Positions 17,328 to 26,076 are shown, numbered from the stretch's first letter. The stretch: DNA of 64,000 nt from JAXGZG01 sp050952065 (GCA_050952065.1 JBMNKF010000007.1:186001-250000), one strand, 5' to 3'. Translations and numbers: made by a program. The notes: a model not told the origin generated them from the sequence alone.

Positions 17328-18265
17328 CAATCGACGCCCGGGAAGTATTGATCGACATTCAAGACCTGCGGGTGGAGTTCAAGGTCCGCGGTGGCAAACC
17401 GTTTGTGGCCGTAGAAGATGTCTCTCTCAAGATATCCAAAGGCGAGACGTTCGGTCTTGTGGGGGAAACCGGTTCAGGCAAGACCACCATAGGGAGAGCC
17501 ATCGTCAGGATCAACGAGACGGCCAAAGGTGTGATAAGATTCCGCGGGCAGAGGATCAACGGCGTAATCTCGAAAGAATTGGACCGCTTGGTGACCCAAA
17601 GGATCCAGATGATATTCCAGGACCCTATGGCTTCTTTGAACGAGCGGGCTAAGGTGGACTACATCGTTTCAGAAGGCCTCTACAACACTAAAAACTTCAG
17701 AAATGAGGCGGACCGAAAAAGAAAGGTGGAGAAGGCCCTATTGGAGGTGGGCCTTCTTCCAGAGTTCGCTTCGCGGTTTCCTCACGAATTCTCGGGGGGA
17801 CAGCGACAGCGCATAGGCATTGCTAGAGCTCTCATCATGGAGCCCGAATTCATCATCGCCGATGAACCCATTTCGTCCCTTGACGTGTCAATCAGGGCAC
17901 AGGTTCTGAACCTCTTGTCGGCGCTTCAAAAAGACAAAGGACTGACGTACATGTTCATTTCCCATGACCTTTCCGTAGTCCGATTCATAGCTGACCGCAT
18001 CGCGGTCATACACAGGGGTAGGATCGTGGAGTTGGCGGAGACTGAAGAACTCTTCGAGAATCCGCTGCATCCCTATACGCGGTCTTTGTTGTCGGCTATC
18101 CCCATCCCCGATCCTCGCGTGGAAAAGGAAAAGCGAGTCTTGGTCTACGACCCCGAAAGCCACGACTATTCGGTACATAAGCCCAAGTGGGCAGAGATAC
18201 GTCCCGGGCATTTTGTCTACGGCAACAGGTTTGAGATGCAGCAGTACCGGCAGATGTTGAGCTAG
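17324..18265 (+). CDS. oppF: Oligopeptide ABC transporter ATPase F
   Basis: 313 residues. It carries Walker A GETGSGKTT, Q-loop IFQDPMASLNERAKV, signature FSGGQRQRIGIARAL, Walker B FIIADEPISSLD and SHD switch histidine. Translationally coupled to oppD. As in OppD, the C-terminal tail has no cysteines where OppF homologues usually have a small cluster (the end reads RPGHFVYGN). It closes the opp operon, and a convergent membrane-protein gene lies 25 bases beyond. Confidence 0.92.
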   Translation: MTIDAREVLIDIQDLRVEFKVRGGKPFVAVEDVSLKISKGETFGLVGETGSGKTTIGRAIVRINETAKGVIRFRGQRINGVISKELDRLVTQRIQMIFQDPMASLNERAKVDYIVSEGLYNTKNFRNEADRKRKVEKALLEVGLLPEFASRFPHEFSGGQRQRIGIARALIMEPEFIIADEPISSLDVSIRAQVLNLLSALQKDKGLTYMFISHDLSVVRFIADRIAVIHRGRIVELAETEELFENPLHPYTRSLLSAIPIPDPRVEKEKRVLVYDPESHDYSVHKPKWAEIRPGHFVYGNRFEMQQYRQMLS

Positions 18266-18289
18266 GTGGCCTAAGCGGGGAGATCGGCC

Positions 18290-18757
18290 CTAGAGGTGGA
18301 ATCTGGCACCGATTCCACAGGCTTCATACAGGTAGATGGATAGGAACGCAATTTGGAGCGCTGACCAAAGGAGCACGGGGATCGGGTTTTCCGGTGGCGA
18401 TTGGGGTACTCTGGGTCTTACCAGTCCGTCGGGGTCACGGGTCAGGATCAACTCCCGGCCGGATATCTTGTCTTCGGGCAGGTCTTGGGTGTGTTCGCTA
18501 TCAGGGTATCCCATTGCACGAGAGGGTTTTTGCTGAGGGCCAAACGCAAGAAGACCGGTTTTTCTTAGGTACATAAGCCATGCCACAAGGATGTACAGAA
18601 CCATGAAGGCCGGGAGCAGTTGCGCAAGATAGAAGATGTTGCCGAAACACCAGCGTGCGAGAACGTATGATAGGCCGCTGGCTATCGATGTCAACCCTAA
18701 TCCATAGCAAAAAGCCTTCGGCCATGTCACGAGTATCACCCAGGCCAATAATATCAT
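18290..18757 (-). CDS. Hypothetical small membrane protein
   Basis: 155 residues not recognised as a named family. Three or so membrane segments are visible: residues 1-30, 35-65 (FYLAQLLPAFMVLYILVAWLMYL) and the C-terminal 125-150. A polar cytoplasmic or extracellular loop of about 55 residues separates the second and third. No ribosome site precedes ATG 18757. The start is only 22 bases from the oppositely directed NlpC/P60 gene, so each promoter would have to lie inside the other gene or the true start is further in. Membrane character and the lack of a better frame support a real gene. Confidence 0.55.
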   Translation of the reverse strand: MILLAWVILVTWPKAFCYGLGLTSIASGLSYVLARWCFGNIFYLAQLLPAFMVLYILVAWLMYLRKTGLLAFGPQQKPSRAMGYPDSEHTQDLPEDKISGRELILTRDPDGLVRPRVPQSPPENPIPVLLWSALQIAFLSIYLYEACGIGARFHL

Positions 18758-18778
18758 AGGTAACCGAGGTGGTTGTCC

Positions 18779-19987
18779 GTGTCTCTGGGGCCGTTATTAT
18801 CCTTGAAAGCCGCATCTCTACGGTGCCTTCCGGCGCTCTTGCCTCTGGTGCTGGTATTGCTTTCAGCCTGTTCACCTAGAGTGCCCGAGACCGAGACTCA
18901 GAACCAGATAGCAGATGGAGAGGCTCAGGTCCGAATCCAAAACGGCATTGCCAGCTTCCTTGAATCCGTCGGTTTCTCTCCTAGAGAAGAGGTGTTCCAG
19001 GTTCAATGTCAAGTTGATAGCGGTAGAGCCGTGTTTACAGGGGAGGTGTCAGACCGGGCTCGAAAAGCGGCCATGTTTGAAGCCGTTCTCAATTTGGTGC
19101 CCGGGATCAAACTGGTGGACAGCATTACGGTCCTCCCTACGGTATCGCTGGAGGGTAGAGACTGGGCTGTGGTGTGTGTTCCTGTTCTGGACCTGGGGGA
19201 TGCCCCCAACAGTGTCGGAGGCAAAAACACGGTTACACAAGCTCGTATGGGAGACATCCTCAGGATTCTGAAAGAAGACGAAGGCTGGTACCTTTGCCAA
19301 ATGGATGACCGTTACTTGGGTTGGGTCAGTTCTGCCGGTGTATGGGTGACTGGCGACGACCCAACTCAATCGTTGTTCTCGGGGGAAGTTGCCCTGGTTA
19401 CGTCCAAAATGACCGCCGCATACAGAGATACCGGTGAAGTCCAGGCTTTTACCCAAAACCTAGTTCAGGGAACAGTACTGCCTCTCGTTTCCACGGATAA
19501 CGATTGGGCGAGCCTAGCGCTTCCAGGCGGCGGTGTGGTCAAAGCAAGGCTCCGAGACCTGAACAGGTTTCAGTCCTACAGTGAGGTGTTTTCCGAGAAG
19601 AAGGGCGTTCAGGGAGTCTTGGAGACTGCCAGAGAATACCTGGGTCTTCCCTACTTATGGGGAGGCTGCACGGCCTACGGTTTCGACTGCTCGGGCTTCA
19701 CCCAGTTCTGCCTCAAGCATAACGGCTACCGGATTAGGCGCGACGCAGACATGCAGTATGAAGAGGGTGAGATAGTGGAAGACCGGGCCAACCTGTTACC
19801 CGGAGATCTAGTCTTCTTTCAGACTTATCGAGAGGGAGCGTCACACGTAGGGTTCTACTTGGGCGATTCTCGATACGTACACTCGGGAAGTAACGGGGTG
19901 GCGGTCAACAGTTTCGACCCATCACACGACGATTATTCGGCCAACCTGGATAAAAAGTATCTGGGAGCTCGCCGGATCATCAAGTGA
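18779..19987 (+). CDS. NlpC/P60 cell-wall peptidase lipoprotein with BON-like and SH3 domains
   Basis: 402 residues from GTG 18779, six bases after GAGGTGG; TTG 18773 is too close to that site. A signal peptide ends in a lipobox-like LLSAC near residue 31. Then come a BON-like fold (about 60-120; VDSGRAVFTGEVSDRARKAA), two SH3-like regions (about 125-185 and 200-265), and an NlpC/P60 domain. In that domain the catalytic Cys is in GFDCSGFTQF and the His is in ASHVGFYLG. Such enzymes cut gamma-D-Glu-diaminopimelate bonds in peptidoglycan stem peptides. The BON-like module in front is unusual. A hairpin at 19994-20029 follows. Confidence 0.85.
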   Translation: MSLGPLLSLKAASLRCLPALLPLVLVLLSACSPRVPETETQNQIADGEAQVRIQNGIASFLESVGFSPREEVFQVQCQVDSGRAVFTGEVSDRARKAAMFEAVLNLVPGIKLVDSITVLPTVSLEGRDWAVVCVPVLDLGDAPNSVGGKNTVTQARMGDILRILKEDEGWYLCQMDDRYLGWVSSAGVWVTGDDPTQSLFSGEVALVTSKMTAAYRDTGEVQAFTQNLVQGTVLPLVSTDNDWASLALPGGGVVKARLRDLNRFQSYSEVFSEKKGVQGVLETAREYLGLPYLWGGCTAYGFDCSGFTQFCLKHNGYRIRRDADMQYEEGEIVEDRANLLPGDLVFFQTYREGASHVGFYLGDSRYVHSGSNGVAVNSFDPSHDDYSANLDKKYLGARRIIK

Positions 19988-19993
19988 AATGGG

Positions 19994-20029
19994 GGCTGCC
20001 CGTACCGATGGACTCCAGCCCGGGCAGCC
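19994..20029 (+). terminator. Terminator-like hairpin after NlpC/P60 gene
   Basis: GGCTGCCCG (19994-20002) pairs perfectly with CGGGCAGCC (20021-20029) around an 18-nt loop. It lies just past the stop of the plus-strand gene and before the convergent LysM gene, so it may serve both. The T tract is weak. Confidence 0.6.
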
Positions 20030-20056
20030 ATTGTCTGGCATGCCTCCGTTCTTCCT

Positions 20057-20911
20057 CTAGCCCACCGCTCCGCTTGCGGGTATCATGATGACCTGACCGG
20101 GGGTTAGCTGGCTATCGATCGTTAGTCCCGGGTTGAAAGCGACGAGTTCCGCCGGGCTCAGTCCGAACCTTCGGGCGATAATGATGATCGTATCGCCCGT
20201 CACCACGATGTACCTTCTGCCGCCTGGCATGTGCCCTGAGGGCGGAGTCACTCTGTCCCCCCTGGGGATCCGGATGATGTCACCTGGGAAGATCAGATCT
20301 GGATTTCGAATCTGCGGATTTGCCCTGATCAGTGTCTCCAACGATACGCCGTGCCGCTGGGCTATTAGGAACATGGTGTCGCCTGGCTGAACCACGTAGT
20401 CAAGCACAGGATCCGGGTGGGTAGGCGGAAAGTGATGCGGCGGAGTAGTGGAATGATCGTGATGCGGTGGAGTCGGCGTTGTTTCCGGTGAAATGATCAG
20501 GACAATGCGGCACTTCTCAGCGATCTCCCGCAGGAGCGCTATTTGCCGGGCTTTGCGCCGAGAGAGTCTCATCATGATGCCTCTTGCCATAGGGTCTTCC
20601 ACGTGGGGATCCAGCCTCAAGTATCCGCTGTCCAGGAGTTCATTCTCTTTGGTATGGAGGAGGACAATGGTCTCGTTAAAATCGTCAGGTATGGAGATGT
20701 CGGCATAGGGGCCGGAGGTATCCACGCCTAACGCCGCCATTAGTTCCCTGTTGTCTGTCATGACGTCCCGCTTCACATCACAGAGTTCCTGAATGAGCTC
20801 AAGGCAGGAGGATTGAGGGGCGTGGGTCAGAAGCCTCTCGTAGACAGGTGACAGCTCCCTTTCCCTGGACCAGGTGAAAACGCTCGCCTCAGTCATAGCT
20901 TCGCGTGCCAT
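20057..20911 (-). CDS. Protein with two C-terminal LysM domains, probably spore/wall-associated
   Basis: 284 residues and no signal peptide. The N-terminal 150 residues are helical and of unknown family (LELIQELCDVKRDVMTDN). A Pro/His-rich linker (about 145-170) follows. Then come LysM 1 (DYVVQPGDTMFLIAQRHGVS, ending in PGDIIRIP) and LysM 2 (RYIVVTGDTIIIIARRFGLS, ending in PGQVIMIP). LysM binds N-acetylglucosamine-containing glycans. Lack of a secretion signal with tandem LysM is typical of proteins assembled onto the spore from the mother cell, such as SafA-like proteins. That role is inferred only. Confidence 0.75.
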   Translation of the reverse strand: MAREAMTEASVFTWSRERELSPVYERLLTHAPQSSCLELIQELCDVKRDVMTDNRELMAALGVDTSGPYADISIPDDFNETIVLLHTKENELLDSGYLRLDPHVEDPMARGIMMRLSRRKARQIALLREIAEKCRIVLIISPETTPTPPHHDHSTTPPHHFPPTHPDPVLDYVVQPGDTMFLIAQRHGVSLETLIRANPQIRNPDLIFPGDIIRIPRGDRVTPPSGHMPGGRRYIVVTGDTIIIIARRFGLSPAELVAFNPGLTIDSQLTPGQVIMIPASGAVG

Positions 20912-20993
20912 TTATCATACCTCCACCCTAAAAACTACGATTCTCATCACTCTATGAGAGGAAGCGGGTTTTGGTGACCGAGCAACAAGCCGC

Positions 20994-21017
20994 AAAAAAG
21001 CCCCGCTTGTTGGGGGC
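20994..21017 (-). terminator. Rho-independent terminator
   Basis: Read on the minus strand: GCCCC, an eight-base loop, GGGGC, then six T residues (A run at 20994-20999 on the plus strand). It follows the 90-residue acidic protein gene. Confidence 0.8.
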
Positions 21018-21043
21018 GTTCAGTCTGGATAGAGAAGGGACGA

Positions 21044-21316
21044 TTATTGGGGTTCTTGCGGTTCTTCTGGTTTTTTTGGCCTGGCGACTCTCCTAGACCT
21101 GGGAGCCGGCTCCGGCCACGGCCACATACCTTCGTCTACAAAGACATCGTCGGGTTCTCTCCAATTCCAGTCGTCATCTAAGTCAACCGGCTGGTTGTCA
21201 TCTACCTGATATGTGTCGGGCAATTCCGGATAGAAAGGATCAAATTCATCGTGGTAGATGGGTGTCTCCAGTGGGAAGTCTTCTGGCAAACGAGGCACTG
21301 GACGCTCGTCTTTCAA
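21044..21316 (-). CDS. Small acidic proline-rich protein, unknown
   Basis: 90 residues from TTG 21316, seven bases behind AAAGGAGGG. It is rich in Asp, Glu, Pro and Trp (for example DDDWNWREPDDVF), with a basic patch (SRRVARPKK) near the end and no hydrophobic segment. No family is recognised, and it is probably disordered. The good ribosome site and its own terminator support a real gene. Its neighbour is the LysM gene downstream on the same strand, so a coat or cortex-related role is a guess. Confidence 0.6.
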   Translation of the reverse strand: MKDERPVPRLPEDFPLETPIYHDEFDPFYPELPDTYQVDDNQPVDLDDDWNWREPDDVFVDEGMWPWPEPAPRSRRVARPKKPEEPQEPQ

Positions 21317-21382
21317 AGCATTCCCTCCTTTCCTAGGGTTATCGTTCCCCGGTCAAGGGCACTGGATACACCAAACTTGCGT

Positions 21383-21420
21383 TTGCCTATGCCCGGCAGA
21401 ACATGGTAAACTAATGTTCG
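21383..21420 (+). promoter_or_regulatory. lexA promoter with spaced GAAC/GTTC inverted repeat
   Basis: A possible -35 (TTGCCT, 21383-21388) and -10 (TAAACT, 21407-21412) are 18 bases apart. Flanking the -10 is a perfect inverted repeat, GAACAT (21399-21404) and ATGTTC (21414-21419) with nine bases between. The GAAC and GTTC half-sites match those of Bacillus LexA boxes, but the spacing is wider than the usual four bases. Confidence 0.45.
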
Positions 21421-21465
21421 AGAGGGGCCGCGAGAGTGGCCGTAGGTACTGTGGGAGGGGATATC

Positions 21466-22077
21466 ATGGATAAGCTCACCACTCAGCAGGCAAGAGTGTT
21501 TGAAGCGATAAAAGAGACGATAAGAGAAACGGGGTATCCCCCGTCAGTGAGAGAACTAGGCGAAAGGCTCGGCCTCAAGTCCACGGCCACAGTACATACA
21601 CATTTGCGAAACCTCGAACGAAAGGGGTTTCTCAAGCGCAAAGCCCAGAAGTCTCGGGCATTTTGTCTTACGGAGACTTCCCCCAAACCTTACCCGTCCT
21701 CGGCAGTCATGGTCCCCATCGTGGGAATGGTCAGGGCGGGAACTCCGATCTTGGCCGTTGAGAACATTGAGGATGTGGTCCCGTTTCCACGGCACTTTGT
21801 TAAGAGCGAAAACGTGTTCCTCCTAAAAGTCGAAGGTGACAGCATGATCGGAGCCGGCATCTATGATGGTGACTACGTCCTGGTTAGGCAGCAGAATGAC
21901 GCCGATAACGGCGACATTGTGGTGGCGCTGATCGACGATGAAGCTACTGTAAAAACCTTCTACCGAGAGAAAAATAGAGTGCGTCTCCAACCCGAGAACC
22001 CAGAGATGGAGCCCATCGTGGTACGGTCTGTCAAGATATTGGGAAAGGTCCTGGGGTTGTACCGCTCCATGCACTGA
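21466..22077 (+). CDS. lexA: SOS repressor LexA
   Basis: 203 residues from ATG 21466 (GGGAGGGG upstream). The N-terminal winged helix-turn-helix shows PPSVRELGERLGLKSTATVH. The self-cleavage site is Ala91-Gly92 (VRAGTP). The catalytic dyad is Ser126 (EGDSMIGAGI) and Lys163 (ATVKTF). LexA represses DNA-repair genes until RecA filaments trigger cleavage. A spaced inverted repeat in its own promoter may be the operator. It converges on the ynbB-like pseudogene, 24 bases away. Confidence 0.95.
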   Translation: MDKLTTQQARVFEAIKETIRETGYPPSVRELGERLGLKSTATVHTHLRNLERKGFLKRKAQKSRAFCLTETSPKPYPSSAVMVPIVGMVRAGTPILAVENIEDVVPFPRHFVKSENVFLLKVEGDSMIGAGIYDGDYVLVRQQNDADNGDIVVALIDDEATVKTFYREKNRVRLQPENPEMEPIVVRSVKILGKVLGLYRSMH

Positions 22078-22101
22078 CACGGCGAGCCACAGGGACGCCT
22101 C

Positions 22102-23376
22102 TTACTTACCCAACATTCTTCGGGCGTTTTGGCAAGCGAGGATAACGTGTTCACACGTGAGCCCCCCTTGTAGGTACGCGCGGTATGGTGGAACGAAAGG
22201 TCCATCACACGACAGCTCGATTGATGACCCTTGAACAAAAGTCCCCGCCGCCATGATCACAGGTCTGTCATAGCCGGGCATCTCCCAAGGTTCCGGAGTT
22301 GCGAAAGAGTCTACCGGTGAGGCATACTGTATGGCTTTAGTCAAGATTCGCAGGTCATCCCCGGTTCCCATGGTTATTGACTGCACTATGTCGCTTCTCG
22401 GCTCCTGCGGGAGGGGGTCAACAGGGTACCCTAGAGCATGGAAATATGCCGCCGCAAATGTCGCACCCTTCAAAGCCTCGCCTACGACTTTTGGCGCCAT
22501 GAACAACCCCTGGTATAGAGACCTATAGCCTGCCGCATTGCTGCCAACCTCGTTCCCAATTCCGGCAGCGTAGAGAGTGTCGGCCGCAAGATCGACTGCC
22601 CACGATTTGCCGGCCACGTAGCCGCCGGTGGGCGCTAGCCCGCCGCCAGGGTTCTTGATTAGGGACCCTGCAGCGAGGGTGACCCCAAGGCTCGGGGGCT
22701 CCTTAGCTTCAACAAACTCGCAATAGCAGTTGTCAACGAAAGTCATTATCTCAGGCCATCTTCTTTTCACGATTTCCATGAAGCGAGCAAGTACTTCCAT
22801 GGATATGGTCTTGCGGAGGAGTAGCCTCTGGATCTTTGCACCATCAACACTTTGGTTTTCGGTGTGATGGCGCTGGCCAGAAGGTGTTCCATCTTGCTTT
22901 CGTCTATCGCGCCCTTCTGGTACAAAGACAGCGCCTCTGTTTCGGAATAAGTGACACCGTAAGAAGATAGACTCGTGGGTAATGCCTTGTCCGCGCCGAT
23001 TACTGGGAGCAGAGTGTCGTAGGGTCTTCCAGTAACGCTCAAGACCTCGTCTCCGGGGCGCAACAGGGCGAAAAGGACAGTTTTGAGCACATGAGTCCCT
23101 GAGGCCCAGTGAACTCGCACCAGCGCCCGACTCGCTCTCAAACACATCCTTGTACAGGGCGTCCAATCCGTCTCTGCCCATATCCTGATACCCGTAACCA
23201 GTAGAGGGATACATGTGGTTCTGGCTTATTTTGTTGGCGGCGAAGGCTGCCAGCACTCTTGCTTGGTTGTTGAGTACCACGGCATCAATCGCGTCCCAGG
23301 TGTCTCGCAGGGCCTCCTTGCACTGCAAAGCCAGGTCATCCATTGGGCAGAGCATCATTGCCGTTTCCTTGCGCAT
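22102..23376 (-). pseudogene. ynbB: YnbB-like (aluminum resistance/methionine gamma-lyase family) PLP enzyme with two frameshifts
   Basis: The gene reads as a continuous 424-codon frame, but the middle is out of register. The first 80 residues (NHMYPSTGYGYQDMGRDGLD) and the last 235 (FVDNCYCEFVEAKEPPSLG, GSLIKNPGGG, with the PLP lysine) match this family. The segment between is nonsense, while the neighbouring frame at about 22.82-23.12 kb encodes the expected VRVHWASGTHVLKTVLFALL and VLMVQRSRGYSS. An extra base near 23120 and a missing base near 22820 would explain this. Intact, the enzyme would be a PLP-dependent C-S lyase-like protein. It follows hflX as in B. subtilis (ynbA-ynbB). It could be a real pseudogene or two sequence errors. 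Confidence 0.8.
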
Positions 23377-24690
23377 TTTCGAGCAACCTCAATCTCCGGG
23401 CTAATCTTTCGGCATCCCTGATCCCGATTGTACACGTGATGATGGCCCCATCCTTGTGGTGTTGTTCCTCCAGATGACCCCAAGGCGCCTGATCTCATAT
23501 ACAACGTCCCACTGGGCGTAAGGGATATCCCAAACGATCGTGCGCCTGGACTCAGCCAGAAGGTTTGTGACGGCTCTTTCGAGATCGAGAAGACCTGTTC
23601 GTTGTAGGGCAGATATGGCAAGCGAAGACCCTTAGGATCTGGCTCCAGACGGGACCTCTCCTTGGGGTAACAGGTCTATCTTGTTGAAACACGTTAGCCG
23701 TGGGAGGTGATTGGCCCCCAGGTCGGTTAATACTCCTTCCACGGTGGCCATCTGTTGTTCCCAAACCGGAGATGACGAATCGACCACATGGACTAGAACG
23801 TCAGCGTCAACCGATTCCTCCAGAGTCGCTCTAAAAGCGGCCACCAGCTCGTGAGGGAGACCTTGTATGAAACCCACTGTGTCGCAAAGAAGTACTATCT
23901 GGCCGTTGGACATTTCCCACTTTCTGACCCACGGATCTAAAGTTGCGAAAAGCATATCGTCGCAAAGCGCCAACTGGCCTGTGAGCGCATTGAACAGAGT
24001 CGATTTCCCTGCGTTCGTATACCCGACCAAAGAGACCAAGGGCATGCCTGACTGCTTTCTCCGCTTGCGTTGCCCTGCTCGAACCCTTCTCACTTCCTTG
24101 AGCTTCCGATTCAGTATGGCGATGCGGTTCCTTATGAGTCTTCTTTCTGTTTCCAGTTGCTGCTCGCCCGGGCCCCTTGTGCCTATTCCTCCCCCAAGCG
24201 CGGACATATCCCGGCCATGTCCTGCAAGACGTGTGAGGGCGTGTCTTGCGGCAGCCAATTCAACCTGCAGTTTGCCCTCCTTAGTTTGCGCCCTGGCAGC
24301 GAAGATCCTAAGTATGAGCTCAGTTCTATCGATGGCCGGGACTCCGACAACATCCTGGATATTCCAGGCCTGGACCGGTGAGAGGACACCGTCAAACACG
24401 ACCAAGGATGCCTCCAGAGACGAAACCAGATCGGCCAATTCTGACACTTTGCCTTTCCCCAGATAAGTGGCGGGGTCAGGTGCGTCTCTCTCCTGGACGA
24501 TCACACCGCACGGGATATACCCCAAAGTCGAGGAAAGACTGCGCAATTCCTCCATGGACTCCTCTGGAGTCATTTGAACATTCCTGTGCTTACCCGTTGT
24601 TCGGTTACTTCTTATGCCCGCTAGAACGACTCGAATGGGCTCGATGAGTGTGAACCTCCTGGTAGAAGCAAATCTCTTGGCCGCCGACAC
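23336..24690 (-). pseudogene. hflX: GTPase HflX, interrupted by an in-frame stop and a frameshift
   Basis: The first 352 codons from GTG 24690 are a normal HflX: the N-terminal domain (TYLGKGKVSELADLV), the GGGIGTRGPGEQQLE region, G1 GYTNAGKST, G3 DTVGF and G4 NKID. An in-frame TAA at 23632-23634 then interrupts it. The same frame continues beyond as LAISALQRTGLLDLERAV and IVWDIPYAQWDVVYEIRR, the C-terminal domain. A missing base near 23472 shifts it again before TIGIRDAERLARRLRLLEN, ending near 23336 inside the ynbB start. HflX splits stalled or hibernating ribosomes. As written the G domain is almost complete but the C-terminal domain is lost. Confidence 0.82.
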
Positions 24691-24695
24691 GGCAA

Positions 24696-25645
24696 TTATA
24701 TATCATCGTAGGAGGCTTCCAACAACTCCTCAGGAGCAATCATAATCAAGTCTTGGCGAGTGAATGAATTGGCCCTTATGAGACGCACGGCCTGCCGTCT
24801 CATGCTTCTTTCGATGATGTTCCTGACCATCCTGGCGTTGGAGGGGACGCTCTCTGTCCTCATCTGTCTGGAGATGATTTCTTGCAGCGTCGTCCTAGAC
24901 TCCATTGACAGGCGGTAATCCCGCTGTTTCAGCATCAGATCGGCGATTTTCATGAGCTCTTGAAGAGAATAGTCGGGGAAATCAAGATGTATTGGAAACC
25001 TTGAGCGAAGTCCAGGATTCGACCGTACGAAGTACTCCATTTCAGTTAGGGTATCCCGCCAGTATGAACACGGTTTCTTTGGCGTGGTCTTCCATGCCCT
25101 TGACGATGCAGTCGATACACTCCTTGCCAAAATCTTTATCTCCGCCTCTACAGAGAGAGTATGCCTCATCTATGAAGAGGATCCCGCCTTGGGCCTTTCG
25201 TATTTGTTCTTTGGTCTTCTGGGCCGTGTGACCGATGTACTCGCCCACGAGATCTGCCCGTTCGACTTCTACTACATGCCCTTTTTCCAGAAGCCCGGCC
25301 TCGTGCAAGGAGTTTTCCAATTATCCTTGCGATGGTTGTCTTGCCCGTGCCTGGGTTACCCTTGAAGATCATGTGAAGCACGGTCTTCTGGGTTGAGAGC
25401 CCCAATCGTTCCCGACGCTTCTGTACTTCCGCAAATGCGTAGATTTCGAAGATGAGTTCCTTGACTTTGGTGAGACCCACAAGGGAGTTGAGTTCCTCTA
25501 GCACGCTTTCTTTCCCCAAGTTCACGCCGGGCACCTGGCTGAAATCCACTGGACCTTTCTCCTGTATCAATCTCAGGTTAGGCCCTCTGCGGTTTCTTGC
25601 GGCAATGTCCGTCACAGTTGCTCTGGCCCCTCCCCCTGGCCGCAA
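24696..25645 (-). pseudogene. spoVK: Stage V sporulation protein K (AAA+ ATPase) with two frameshifts
   Basis: Three consecutive frames together make one SpoVK. The N-terminal part carries LVGLTKVKELIFEIYAF and Walker A KGNPGTGKTTIARIIGKLL. The middle part carries HEAGLLEKGHVVEVERADLV, GEYIGHTAQKT and Walker B GGILFIDEAYSL. The C-terminal part carries EMEYFVRSNPGLRSRFPIHL and the lid domain. One extra base near 25306 and another near 25047 give exact family alignment when removed. SpoVK is needed for late spore maturation in Bacillus. GTG 25615 may be the true start. It precedes hflX by five bases. Either it is decayed or the local sequence is faulty. Confidence 0.85.
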
Positions 25646-25698
25646 TATTCAAGCACGCTATTATACGCCGGATTGCGAGAGGTGGCCGTCACAACCAT

Positions 25699-25728
25699 AA
25701 GACCGCCCCTTCAGAGGGGAGCGGTCTT
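25699..25728 (-). terminator. Terminator-like hairpin after YHS gene
   Basis: AAGACCGCCCCT (25699-25710) and AGGGGAGCGGTCTT (25715-25728) form a 12-bp stem with one bulged base. It is placed between the YHS gene and spoVK, both on the minus strand. Confidence 0.7.
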
Positions 25729-25750
25729 GTGGTTTGCTTAGGTTCGTACC

Positions 25751-26041
25751 CTACTTGGGTTTCCGCTGGTTCAGGTTCTGGCGATTGTCGTTGCGATCCT
25801 CGTTACGTCTTTCGCCTCGACTCTCATTACGGTTTTCGTTCTGGCTACGGGCGTAACTGGCAGGATTCCTGTCAAACTCCTCTTTGCACCTGTCGGAACA
25901 GAAGCGGTAGTTCTGACCCTCGTAGTCAGACCGAAGGTTCCTATCATCCCTATCGTCTCTCAGGTTCATGCCGCATACAGGATCCCTAGGCGTGGCCATC
26001 ACCTCCCTGTGGGAAGTCTGCCCAACCTCCCGAACTTGCAT
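25751..26041 (-). CDS. Small YHS-domain protein
   Basis: 96 residues. The YHS domain (DPVCGMNL, then YEGQNYRFCSDRCKEEFDRNP) contains the three cysteines expected to bind metal, perhaps copper or iron. The last 35 residues are Asn/Arg/Glu-rich and disordered. ATG 26041 has no clear ribosome site; ATG 25999 is an alternative, directly behind GGGAGGTG, and would start at the domain. Such proteins act as metal-binding or trafficking modules. The partner is unknown. It lies downstream of hfq. Confidence 0.7.
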   Translation of the reverse strand: MQVREVGQTSHREVMATPRDPVCGMNLRDDRDDRNLRSDYEGQNYRFCSDRCKEEFDRNPASYARSQNENRNESRGERRNEDRNDNRQNLNQRKPK

Positions 26042-26076
26042 ACAATGGCCACAAACCCGTGTCTTGCCGTTATCTC

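Noticed and set aside
25040..25310. Programmed frameshifting in spoVK
   Set aside because: No slippery heptamer or downstream stimulator at either site, and neighbouring genes are also damaged.
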